Below, piece after piece: positions 22,131 to 34,097 of a stretch of 64,000 bases of DNA. Numbering within the stretch: the stretch's first letter is position 1; each line of letters begins with the position of its first letter. The DNA comes from Calonectria ilicicola. Taxonomy: Eukaryota > Ascomycota > Sordariomycetes > Hypocreales > Nectriaceae. A program made the translations under genes and the position numbers. Under the pieces are notes generated by a model. It had not been told where the DNA came from and ran no database searches. It worked only from the letters and a program-made list of their open reading frames with translations. Location: NCBI GenBank assembly GCA_020809705.1, contig CP085831.1, forward strand, positions 558,001-622,000. The letters run 5' to 3'.

Positions 22131-25100
22131 TCAAGAGCAACATAATATATTCTTCAATACTTCCCAAACTGAAAAGGACTGTGTTCGAATTTCGGCTTCT
22201 GCTCTGTGAAACGTGCCGTATCCGGACTCGTAGACAATCTCACATCTAGCCATTGAATGAGCTTGCTCGAGTTCTGCCCAACCCTGTTGCATATTGGAAG
22301 ATTGTATAGCCGTACTAATGGCACCAATTTCAGAAGATTGAGGGTCCATTATCGTTGACTGGCTATCCATCGCATTCTCATATACTTCTTGTCGGGGAGG
22401 CCTTTCCAGCCCAACAAAATGCGGTTGAAATTCGCGCGCGAACCTATCGGCCAGTATCGATTTTACCGATGTATAAATGCCGGAAGTAAGTTCAAAAACG
22501 GAAATGGTCTTGCTGGCACCACAAGCAAGAAACACACCGATGAGATGAGACCAGGCATTTTTTTGGTAGGCTAGGAGGTCATCAAATTCTCCGAAGGGGC
22601 TTCCAAGATATGACAGTACTTCGGCCCAGGGTGAAACTGCACAGTATGCTTGGTTCGGTAATGCACCTTGCTCTAGTAAAAGCTTGCACATTTGCGCTCG
22701 CTTAACATTTCCAGGGTCATTGAGTAGCGAAGATACCGCGTAGTCGAGAAGAGGCCGCCCTGATTCCTTGCGGACGAGGCTTGGAGAGTGTTGCAGAGTT
22801 GATCGCACATAGCAAAAAACAAGATTTTCAACACAAAAGGACAAAAATGTGTCATCTTTACGAACGATATTAAGATTTTGCTTATGAAACGACTTCTCCG
22901 TGGTCCAATGGTAATTTGAATTGTCGTATTTCTTTTGATGGTTCATCATTATCGAGTCCATCTTGTCAAGGAGTATGCGCAGACGATTTGCATGGTTTTC
23001 TTCTATATTGGAAGCATAAATTATCGACAGTTGCAGCAATTTTAGTACACCCAGCGATGGAATCGTAATAGTCTCTGGAAGAGTCAACTGAAGATAGAAA
23101 ACACATGATTGGATTAGGGAGAGGTTTGGCGTGAAGCTTTCGTCCTTTATGGATTCTTGGATCATAAGCCGGATTGACGGACGCTCAAGAAAGTCCCGAA
23201 AGGTCCTGTGAATATATGACACCGTGTGGTTTTCAAGTGATTTGTACTCGTTTTCATTTACTTCAAGTAATCCCATACATCTGGACTTGAGGCGGCTTTC
23301 TGTTTTTTGGCATAACGACATCATGAAACTGGATCTCGGTTCCGCAAAATTCATTTTCTCAAGTTGCTTGAAGTTTTTCCTGTCTGTAAGTGCCAATACT
23401 CCGAGACTGATCACCCCGCCAGACCATTCATCATCTCCTGCGTCGATGGTCGCTACTTCTTGGCCCCCTTTCGCAGTCCGCAGGACTTCAAAGAACATGC
23501 TTGCCTCTTCCAAGTAGAACGGCGGGTCAATTGTCTTCAACATGTGAGAGTAAAGCTCCTCGAGACCACGCGGAAGGCAACGGAGTCTCTGTGAAAGGTC
23601 TTCAAAGTCATCATCAAGATCCAGACCCTTGATGAGGGAGTTCAAGATTAGCTTAACCCATAAGAACACGCCGCTGGCTATATTTACGATGTGATTTATA
23701 ATTTTATTTGCTTCGTCTGGCTGTTCTTCACGAAGGCTTAACCATCGGTCACTCTCACCAAGGCGACTCTCGACATAAATCGAAATGTCAATTTTTGTAA
23801 GATCCTGGAGTCGCATGCTGGGGCATGATTGAAATATCTTCTCAAACTGGAGCCAGGGTCGGCTTGAGACGCAAATCTTGACATGCTCATGGTTTGCAAT
23901 CTTCATTAGAAACCTGGCCATTTCGGTATGATCACCTTCATACTCATCCAAGCCATCGATGAATAAGCAGATCCTCCTCGAAGCTGAAAACTCAATCATT
24001 TTCCTAAAAGCCTCCCGTAGGGTCTTGGCGGACCATTTTATTATTGGTTGATCTGACTTCAAAGACTGTTGCTTATAGAACAGATCATATTGAAGTGGCA
24101 GTATAAATTTGATCTGTTCTTGATGTTTTGATAGATACTGGCATAAAACAGACCGAAGAATCCCCAACAGGGACCGCTGCTCGACCGTTCCGCTGTTCCA
24201 AAAGAAGAATGTGAAAACATCAAGTTCATGATCAGGTGCCCAGCGACAAAGCAATTCGTAAACTTTCATATTATCGACAATATACCTCATCAATGTAGAT
24301 TTTCCGCTTGCTGCCTTGCCATTCAGCCAGTATATCCCGGCGCCAGATTGCAGCCATCTTGGGAAGCTGATATATTCTGGCTCGTATTCGTTGCCTGTCT
24401 CGAAGATCCATTCAAATGTTGACCTGTGCGCCTCAGTGACTTCTTCATAGCGCTGATGGATACTAGAAAAATGCAAAGAAGTCAATAGCATTCGAGAAGC
24501 TGCTGCTTCAATCTCTTGACAGGATGGTATGTGCTTGTTGACTTTGGAAATAGCATCCAGCAGTGATGACTTTGTATCCTGATGCAGGTTGTCCACTCGG
24601 CTCGTGACTTGCTCCAAAAAAATGTCTCTATCGCGAATAATCTGATGTATGAGATCTTTATTCGATTCTTGGAGTGCCTCAAACCGATAATCATCCAATG
24701 CAGAAGACCTAGCTTGTTCTTTTCTGGCACCAATAGTGAGCGTTTGTGTGTCCAGTCGGCAAATATAACTTACTGTAGTACCGATAGAATGTGTAGTTCC
24801 AATTCGGCCCTTAAATCAGATAATATTTTTGAGAACCTCTTGGTCTCGTCTTTTTTCCATACCGCTTTGATTTCTTGTCGCAAAACATTCAGTCTGCGAC
24901 GCTGAAAATCTTCGGCCTTTTGACCAGGCATGAACACCTGAGGGTCACCACCGCGCAGAGCTGGCTCATCTTGAATCTTTTTGTGCTTTGCTCGCACTTG
25001 GTCTAGAGAGCGCAAAATATCGCAAGTCGCGCTGACGCATTTCTCAGATATCCGAATCAGTTCTTTTCCATCCTCCCCAGAGGGGAACGACTCAATATGC

Positions 25101-25312
25101 TCTTTCGCAAATTGTCTCAGATCTTCGGCTTTTCTGTTCAGTTGGAGACAATCAAGCTCAAGATTGTGGTTTTTGGCTGTTAGCCCGCTGGTTGACTGAT
25201 GAATTTCGCTTACGGCCGCAACGAGATCGGCCCCAGACCGAATCACGTCAAGAATACCAGAAGCTCTTGATATCGAAGCTAAGGGGTCCATCTGGGCTGG
25301 CCTCTGCGACAT
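22131..25312 (-). CDS. NLR-like protein: Helo/SesA-like N-terminus - NACHT
   Basis: Two exons on the minus strand, 24774-25312 and 22131-24723, joined across a 50-nt intron (GTAAGT...CCAG) in frame; 1043 aa. The start is MSQRPAQMDPLAS; an internal Met at residue 8 is the alternative. The first ~180 residues (MDPLASISRASGILDVIRSG...LVAAVSEIHQS) match the helical N-terminal domain typical of fungal NACHT proteins. NACHT hallmarks are IYWLNGKAASGKSTLMRYI (Walker A) and RRICLFIDGLDEYEGD (Walker B), with VSSRPW as sensor motif. The C-terminal ~500 residues show no clear WD40, TPR or ankyrin arrays, so the sensor type is unknown. It is convergent with the PNP-NACHT-ANK gene. Confidence 0.9.
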
Positions 25313-27648
25313 GCGTTGGCTTTACTGCTGCAATCAGAATCTCATAAAGGGAAAACAATTGCAGGCCGGCTCTTGGTTTAGGTCATCTTATGAATGTTTA
25401 GTCGCTCTGCGGGGCTGAGCCAGATGAATGGAATGTGCCTTGAAGTCAGCCATTGGCTGTTGCGAAGAGCTAGGCACATGACCGCCACCCACTGATTCAG
25501 CCCTGTGATTGGACAAGCGTAGCCCATCTCTCCACCTAAGTTACAGGTTGCCTTGCCACACAATCACAATGTGCAAATACCCGGCTCAACTGGCAGCGTG
25601 AGCTAACCGTTGGAGAGCTCACCCAAGTCTCGGGATAGACTGGAGTGGAAAAGCAGATCCCATATTTTCCTCCAAGTCACCACGTTACTGGCCATCAAAG
25701 TTACCCAGTCTGGGTCAGATAGCCAATCCTTGTGTCAAAGCGCAAGGAACCACACACCAACCATATCTCGCAAGGCGAAACTAATGCCATCACACAGCCT
25801 ACCCTACAGAACGCTGCCCTATCCTACATTCCAGTACAACCTAAGGGCTCAATGCTGTATTTTGTGCGTGAATGTTCTAGTTATTTATTAAGTTTATTTT
25901 GATTTTCGGTTTGGTTTGCTAGATAGGCTATTGTTTTTGTAGTCCGACAAGTTTCCCATTTTTTCTCATGTTGCTTAATACTGATTTGATTCAGAGTCTA
26001 CATTCTTTTCCTTAAATTTAGCTCTAGGCTCAGTCAGTAATCCAATCAGGACTAAGAAGGATAATGCACGTCCTAATTTTCTCAAAGCAGTACCGACAGA
26101 TGCCGACAACCCGTTCCATCGATGTTACTTTACTTGATGCTTGTGGTACTTGTTCGCGTGACGGCATTGAGTGGGCCCGTGCCTGTCGCGTGTCGGCCAA
26201 GCTCGAGTGAGTAGCTGACTTGTTCTAGGGGCGGAGCCCCGTGGACCCCTGTCGGATGCACGCTGGACTGGTAAACCCATCCCAGGTTCTCGGGTCGTAC
26301 CGTCGGTTCTTTACGCCTGGTGAGGATGAACCGGCCCTTTGGATAAATTTGTTTGGAAGGATTTCCATCTAACTGAACTGGGTAGGTCTGGAAAAGTCAA
26401 CTTTGTGCCTAAATTGCATGAATGTGCCCCACTAGCCTTAATCGAAAGTGAGGCAAGGCGAAAAAAAAACAGTATCCACAGGGTGCTTCGGCTGGTGGAG
26501 TTGGTCGTTGAGCACGGGGGAGTAAACAATAGATGATGGGAACCGAGTCATGGCAGCTCATGCGTTCCAGCACTCATCAGTCATCCACCTTCTGTCTTTC
26601 ATCTTCCATCCTCCGCCCTTGATGAATTGACTTAGGATTTAACTTCGATAAGCTTGAGTTGTCAGTTTCGGCGTAATTTCTTGGCCGTCAAATCGCTCAT
26701 AAGCACTTGCACAGGAACAGTGCAAGCGCGCTACCGCCCCGCAAATTCAGGGCTGGACAGCCGAGTCTTGGCCGGCATTCCGTGAGATTTCTATCCAGAA
26801 GCCCTGCAAAGTCCACATGGCATTGTTCGTATTTACCGGAATCGAGTGGAGATGGCTGGCAATATACCGGCAACAAGTCAGCCGATACGTGGAAAAGTAC
26901 ACGTCTGTGCTTTTTTTTTTTGCCCTGAATGTGTGAATCATGCAGGGCTCTGCTATGACCCTATCATGACAAATTCACCACTGGAAAGACTGTGCCGCGG
27001 CGAACTCAGCGGCCTCAACAGTTCAATTTAGGAGCAGGAGTGAACAAAATTATAACATATTTATCCTTAAAAACAATTCATTGATTGATTTTATTCATAC
27101 AATAATTATTTTTTACTTATTTATAGGTTGAGGGCGGATTCTGGGAAAGAGTAGAGACAATCTTTTCAGGGGTTGGCTGTACTGTCCCATGACAACCTAT
27201 CTCGCTGGCTGGTCGTCTCCACTACGAGACCCAGCAGAATGGCAACATTACACCTCGGTGTCCACCTTCAACGCTCACCCAGCTTCGTCTTGATTGGGTA
27301 CTATCGACATGGGCGCTCTGGATAGCGCTCTGAATACAGGCCGTGACCAGACCAATTTTGTATGGGCTGCCATATTTGGCAGACAGTCCACGGACCACGG
27401 AATCCGAGACGGAACTCCGCCGTGTATTCATAGTGGCCTGCCCTTGTTTCACACGTTGAGTAAACCGGCGCTAGTCTGAGCATGGAATTCCGTCTAATTC
27501 CCTTGTGCAGGCCAAGTGATCCGAGCCAGCGTGTATATCGCTGTTTTGGAAATAGTCTTCAATCTGTATCCAGATTGGGTCCCGCCCCAGGCAGGGTGCG
27601 CATCAAGGTCATAATGAAGCTATCGTGGGGAGCGGCCATCGCGGCACC
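25313..27648. other. Long intergenic region
   Basis: About 2.3 kb without a supportable gene. Short frames lack motifs and splice support. A perfect 5-bp-stem hairpin (GGGGC-GGA-GCCCC) sits at 26228-26240, and AT-rich DNA at about 27040-27125. Confidence 0.45.
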
Positions 27649-27656
27649 TATTTAAG
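27649..27656 (+). promoter_or_regulatory. TATA-like box of the GH71-protease gene
   Basis: TATTTAAG lies 94 bp upstream of the ATG at 27743, a plausible core promoter position. Confidence 0.4.
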
Positions 27657-27742
27657 TATCTTGGCATGCCCAGTTGTTTTGGTGACCCCCCAACCCAGTT
27701 TCTCTTTAATATTCACTCCTTTAACGACGCAAAGTAGCCAGC

Positions 27743-30700
27743 ATGTGGGCCATCGGGTTTCTGATAGTCCTGCTGGGCTGTGCCCGCGTCCAGGCCGCGG
27801 CCGTATTTGCCCATTTCATGGTAAGCGATGATTGACTACACATTCCGGCGCGCATCCAACTAACAGCGCCACAGGTTGAAAATGCCAAAACTTGGGACTC
27901 AACCAAGTGGGGAACTGATATCGATCTTGCCAAGAAGGCAAGCATTGACGGTTTTGCCCTCAACATTCGAGCTGATGATGCTTCGGCATGGGACGCCTTG
28001 AACACGGCCTTCCAGGTCGCCGAGGACAAGGGTGACTTCAAAATGATTCTGTCTTTTGACTATGCCGGTGGCGGCGCATGGTCTGCCAACATCGTCCAGC
28101 AGTATATCCTCCAGTTTTCTGCCTACAGCTCATACTACCTGGAAGGCGGGCAGCCGCTTGTTTCAACATTCGAGGGTCCTGCCAATTCTGGTGATTGGTC
28201 GCTCATTAAACAAAAGACCAATGCCTTGTTTATCCCTGATTGGTCATCTCTGGGCGCCAAACAGGCTCTTGAGAAGTCCGAAGGCGTGGTTGACGGCTTG
28301 TTCAGCTGGTCCGGTTGGCCCGTAAGTGATGGACTTTTACTTTTTGATGAATATGGTCTCGAACTTTAGAAGCTAACGTTTCTGTTCTAGTGGGGTAACA
28401 TGAACATGAACACATACGTTGATGCTTCCTACCTTGAGTTTATGGACACGTATGGAAGTGACTGGGGAAAAGATTTAAAGTACAGTACGTAAATCTCGTT
28501 CTGATCATACCATTGAACGACGAAAGCTAACGTGTCGTGTAAAGTGATGCCTGCTAGTCCCTGGTTTTACACCAACCTTCCTGGATACGATAAGAATTGG
28601 ATGTGGCGCGGTGACAGTCTGTGGTATGACCGATGGCAGGAAATCATCTTCCTCAACCCTGATTACGTCGAAATTATTTCCTGGAACGATTTTGGAGAAT
28701 CCCATCACATTGGCCCGCTCTATGTCAGCGGCGACGATTACCAAGCCTTTACTGTGGGCGAAGCGCCATTCAACTATGCCGAAGACATGCCTCACGACGG
28801 CTGGCGTGAATTCCTTCCCTTCGTCATCGCTTTATACAAGGACAGGAAAGCGACCATTTCTCAAGAAGGCCTTTCTGGTTGGTACCGTGTTACACCAAAG
28901 CAGTCGGGCTGCGACGATGGTTGGACCACGGGCAACACTGCCAGTCAGCTTCAACAGGAGTTTTACCCCTACGACATTGTTGAGGACAAGATCTTCTATA
29001 CTGCCCTGCTCGCTAGCTCCCAGTCGGTCACGGTCACAGTTGGTGGAGTTGATCTAGGTGCTACATGGACCAACCAGCCCGAATACGGCAGCGGTCTGTA
29101 CCACGGAAGCGTCGCGTACGGCAGCAACCTTGGAGCAGTTGTGATTACAGTGGGATCCATGACCCTTTCCGGCCGAGAAATCACTTCTACTTGTGACCAC
29201 GTAGACGGCCAGAACGGCCAGCAGAATTGGAACGCTTGGGTCGGAAGCCAGTCGGGTGCCACCGTCAACAAGGAGGTTGATATCTCCAAGTGGGTGTGCA
29301 TCAACGGAACTGCCCCTGGTGCCCCCGAGTTTGCTGGCCTTTGCGAGTTCACATGTCAGTACGGATACTGTCCCACTGGAGCCTGTCTCTGCACCAACAT
29401 GGGTGCCCAGCGAGAAGAGCCCAACTCGACCGGAGTCGTCGGATATCCCGCCGAAGGAATGTCGGCTAGTTACTCTGGTCTCTGCACATTCGCCTGCAAC
29501 TTGGGCTACTGCCCCTCCGAATACTGCGACACTACAGAACATGCCACAGTCGTCCCCAGTGTTTCCCCTTTCACTCCTGATGCTTGCACCTCGGGTTCAG
29601 GTACTGGTGGATTGACCGGTCTCTGCGACTATGCCTGTAACTACGGTTTCTGCCCGATCCATAGCTGCACCTGCACTAGCACGGGAGCTCTGCACGATGC
29701 TCCCGCCCAGACTGAGAACGGCGGATATGCAAAGGATGGACTTGATGCTCGGGTATACGATGCCATCTGCGACTTTGCATGCAGTAGAGGCTATTGTCCT
29801 GAGGACTCTTGTATCCAGAATACCACTGATACCAGTGGCGGCTCGGATGGTAACCCGGTTTATATCGGCACTCAGTATGTTGAATCAATTTTGACTGAAG
29901 AATTCATGGAGTATACTAACAATGAATGATAGAATCTTCTCCACTGAGACGGCGTATTGTACCCCGCCTTGTATCCTGGTGCTTCCCCCAAGCGAGCTAC
30001 CCAGCAGCACTACCATCAACCCTCCGTCCTACACAACGTCTATCGAGATTGGTACAACCACATCAACCATTACTGTATCCGTGCCACCAGTTACTGTTGG
30101 AGAAATTCCCTTCTCTAATGTCCCTGTTTCGACCACCGTCACCGATGGAGCCGTCTTTGTGGCTTGCACTAGTCTGGCTCTTGACCCTGTCGATGTCACC
30201 ATTACCTACACCACTGCAGGAAAGACATCCATCACTACGCGTGCATTAACACTGCCACCATGGCCCCAGATGACTGAAGGACCTCCTGATAACTGGATTG
30301 AAAGCTGTGATGTGTGGGGTGGAGCTGCTAGTGGCGGCGCAGGTTCAAGCTCCAAGACGACTACCTTTACCCCTACGGACGACTTCACCTCCACCACGAC
30401 CACACCTCTTCCCACGTGGACTGACTTCCCTCCCTCCAACGTTGAGAGTGATGACGATGATGATGATGACGACGACGACGACAATATCATTGTTGTTGAT
30501 TGCAGCGGCCTCTGGTTCTTCAGCTTCTGCATTGACTTCCCTGAGTTCAAGGTTACCAAGTGGAAGTTCACTATTCCCTCAGGCAAGATTGGACCAGGAC
30601 CTCCCCCTCCAAACATTATCCAGCGCGACGGTTGGAAGATCAAGATTGGAGGAGACCTGCCTCCTTGGCCCGTCATCACCATCCCACCAGGACCCAGCCC

Positions 30701-33444
30701 TGTCATGACCTCGCCTGACAAGCCATCTGACTGCAACACCATTTCTCAGGAGGTTCATTTCGAGACTGTTTCTCAGGGCCTTTCGGTATCTGATGGGACA
30801 ACCATTACCACCACTGAGTCTACCATTACTCGTACCGCTTTCGTTTACGGTTGTGAAGTTACTGACTACACTGAGACTGTTTCGTCTTGTGAGGTGAAGC
30901 GTACTCTGGGACCTGCTGATGCTGTTGTTGAGGCGCTTGCCACCCCGACTCCTGAGCCCAAGTCGGATTCTGAGTCTGAGTCTGAGGCCGAGTCTGAGCA
31001 TGATATTGAAGCCCGAGCTGCTGTCGATTCCATCTTCAACCAGGACAATTCTGCCGCATGGGCCAATGATATGAGCTGCCCCGGACAGGAGTCTGATTAT
31101 ATTCTTTATCCCTTGAAGCACACTGACGGAGATGTTAGCAATATTTTGGCCCGTCTCACTCAGAACAAGGGTACAAACAACTTTGATTTCCTCCAAGTCA
31201 AGTCGGATGCCTTTGGTTACACCTCGTTCTTTGTCATTACCCAGATGCCCCGCTCGATGCAAGCCAAGGTTGCCGCCATGAGCCAAGTGCGCTATCTCTA
31301 TGACTACCAAAACTTCTTGAAGACAGGAGGTCTTACCTATACTAGCTTCGGCCCCATCAAGCGAAAAGAGGAGATGGATGAAGCTCTCAATGAAGAGGTT
31401 CGCAACGCAACTGCCGAATTTTTGTCAAAGAGAGCCAGCAAACAAGCACCTTGGCAGCTATCCCAACTCGGAACACCTTCAGGTGTCGACTGGTTGAATG
31501 ACAACAAGTACGTCGCCACCAGTGGTGGAACTACATACTACAACTATTGGTACGACTCGAGTGCTGGATCCGGCCAGGTGATTTACGTTTTGGAAGACAG
31601 CTTCCCTTACACCAACAATCACGCAGTAAGTTCATCTCCAAGCAGGGCAGCTTGCCTTAGTTGATGAGATATTTCTAACCGTATACTTTTAGGAATTCCA
31701 ATCCATGACCTTTGGAGGATCACTTGATGTTCCAAGCTACGGTCCGACTTCATCCTGGGATCCATGGCACGGTGCAGCCGTAATTGCTGCTGCCGCCGGC
31801 CAATATCTCGGAGTTGCACCCGCTGCTACCGTGGTCCCCGTCTCTATGGGCGGTATCTTCAATGGAGACCAGGCCTTGGAGAGATCTCTACACGCCCTGA
31901 TTTTGATTGCGGATCACATCAAGGATAACAACTATCAGAAGAAGGCCGTCATCAACATGTCGTGGGGTATCAAAGTTGACTACATGAATTCCGTCAAGCC
32001 ATTTGCCGAGCAACTTGGTGAGTACTACTGGCCTTGCAACCTGTTTTATTATGCTAATTTGGCTGTTTTCACTAGTCAACATTCTGTCAAGTCTTGAGAA
32101 TGACCTTGGAGTAGTCCTTGTTACTGCTTCTGGTAATGATGGCCGCAACCCTACTGAGCGCAGTGAGAAGTGGTATCCTCAGAAGTTTGCCCACACAAGC
32201 CAGCTGTCCAATATGCTGGTGGTTGGTTCCGTGGACCAGAACGCAAGACGCGCTGCTACGTCTAACTACTTCACTGGCAACCAGCCGGCTTTGATTTACG
32301 GCTGGGGTCATAATGTGTAAGTTATGACGGGAAATCTGGACCCAAAATTACACAAGACTAATGATGAATACAGGCTTACCCCCGACTCATCTGGTGGATA
32401 CACTGCTGCTAGTGGAACTTCTTTTGGTAAGTAAAACATTAATTGCACAACGTACAGGCCAAAGCTAACGCCTATTCTCCCAGCTGCCCCTGGAGTTGCT
32501 GGTCTCGTCGCTTACTTCCGTGGTCTCCCCTCCACCAAATACGCGACGGCTCTACAGGAACCCAAGAACGCTGTTGAGCTGGTCCGAAAGATGGTTCGAC
32601 CCCTGACCATCAACGATCCCTCAATCGCTGCCGCATCTGAGGACGGAGCGCCCGATGCTCTTGTGTGGAATGGTCAAATCGAGGATACCTCGTGTTTAGT
32701 ACAAAGCGTCAATGGTTGCCCATCTTACCTTTCGCCAGGTGGCGATAGCGACATAGGCGGCGAGTACACCTTCTCGACCGGTTCTCCCTCGCCTACCTGC
32801 ACTGCTGGATGTGGTACTTTGTGCACCGGCTACTACTGTGACCCTACACCTACCGGTTCTTCTCCAGACTTCGGTAAGTCTTTTCCCTAACGCTCCGGGT
32901 TTCGTGAAGAGTCCGGTGGTTTATTGTAGTCAATTGCTAACTGAAACTAGCTGACCCCGCCAACCCTACCTTCACTGTTACCAAGGCTAGCACAACTGCT
33001 AAGACCACCAAGACCACTTCCACTGCTGCAGCTGTGCCAACAACCGTGGAAGGAGACAATGCCATCGATGTTTTGTATACCGAGGGTGGCGAATTTCCAT
33101 CTAAGCTGTGGTACTGGATGAACTCTCTCGTAAACAGCAAGGTGCAAGACGAGTGCAACAGTGCTCAGCTTGTCACCATAAGCGCCGGTGATGACGTCGA
33201 CGTAAAAAACCCTGGCATGCCGCCCTACGACACAGACTTTGCTGGTAACAAATTGTTCAACACCCTCCAGGGCTGCGCATACACACACAGCTCTACTGGT
33301 GGAACAATTGCGTGTGATGGCGGCGTCAAGGTTGACTGCAAGGCTTCTCCTGATGATACCTTCGTCTGCACTGACAGCTCCCGATTCCCAGGAATGACCA
33401 TGGTTCCAACCGTCAGATGCGACTTCGCGGCATACGCAGCTTAA
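27743..33444 (+). CDS. Secreted GH71 alpha-1,3-glucanase fused to subtilisin-like (S8) protease
   Basis: Ten exons: 27743-27820, 27875-28321, 28391-28484, 28545-29874, 29933-31625, 31693-32017, 32076-32316, 32374-32426, 32484-32873, 32951-33444. All introns are GT-AG (54-77 nt) and all phases agree, giving 1714 aa. A signal peptide (MWAIGFLIVLLGCARVQA) leads a GH71 domain with MILSFDYAG and IISWNDFGESHHIG, holding the family's catalytic Asp and Glu. Four Cys-rich modules (LCxFxCxxGYCPxxxC) follow, as in alpha-1,3-glucan-binding tails. A Thr/Pro-rich linker has an 11-Asp run and a Ser/Glu run. The last third is S8-like: VIYVLEDSF (Asp), DPWHGAAVIAAAAG (His), VLVTASGNDG (oxyanion Asn), SGTSFAAPGVAG (Ser). 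A further Cys-containing domain ends the protein. The exon 4-5 splice (ACTAAC branch) is what joins glucanase and protease; without it two genes result. Confidence 0.85.
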
Positions 33445-34097
33445 AAGAGAAGTTATGGAACGTGGAATTGGTCAATGAAGATGGGGGTGGCCGCATTTTT
33501 CATCATGCAGCAGTAATGTATTATAGATAACGGTTGATTAAAGCCCGATTACTACATCTTTTTTGTGTAATATGAGACTAAGCTCATTATAATTTATAAA
33601 CTTTATCTCGGAACTATGGCGTATGAATTGTACTACGAAATATTGTAAGCCTTTTACTTTCATTATTGGCTCGACGTGTCAGGTACAGCGACATCTCGCA
33701 ATCTTAGCTCTCGCAAAGCAAGCATGAATCCCGCCCCCACAGACAGGGCTGAAGGCCCACTTCGGAAGTGCTTGGGAGGCAAGTCGCTCTACCTAAATTC
33801 ATCCTCTCTCCGAAGCCAGCCTAATGCGTGGGGTGCATGCTGGGCTCGGCCATCAATGAAGGAATATACTGCGCCGGGAATGATTCGATGAGCAAAGAAT
33901 GAGCGTAGAGTGATTGGCTACTGATTCCCGAGCGATAAAAGGGATAACAGGCTACCTCAAGTTTCATCTGTAGTTACAGCCTCATCCAGAACCCTGTAAC
34001 ACCATGGTCCGGACCGACCTTTGTTCCGTAATTTGGACCAACATGGATGGCCAGGTTATGGCCTTGAATCTCACCTCGTTGCGTGGCCGATATCATC
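33445..34097. other. Intergenic/promoter region
   Basis: About 650 bp between the GH71-protease gene and the Rua1-like gene. A reverse CCAAT (ATTGG) near 33913 and GATAAAAG near 33934 may be promoter elements. No gene seen. An ATG at 34004 opens a short frame that could be a 5' exon but is not needed. Confidence 0.4.

Noticed and set aside
26228..26240. GGGGC-GGA-GCCCC hairpin as a possible Helitron 3' end
   Set aside because: The stem is only 5 bp and no CTRR terminus follows at the expected distance; no Rep/helicase sequence is nearby.
29875..29932. Gene boundary between glucanase and protease
   Set aside because: The 58-bp interval has a GTATGT donor, ACTAAC branch and TAG acceptor in the right phase, so it is an intron and not an intergenic gap.
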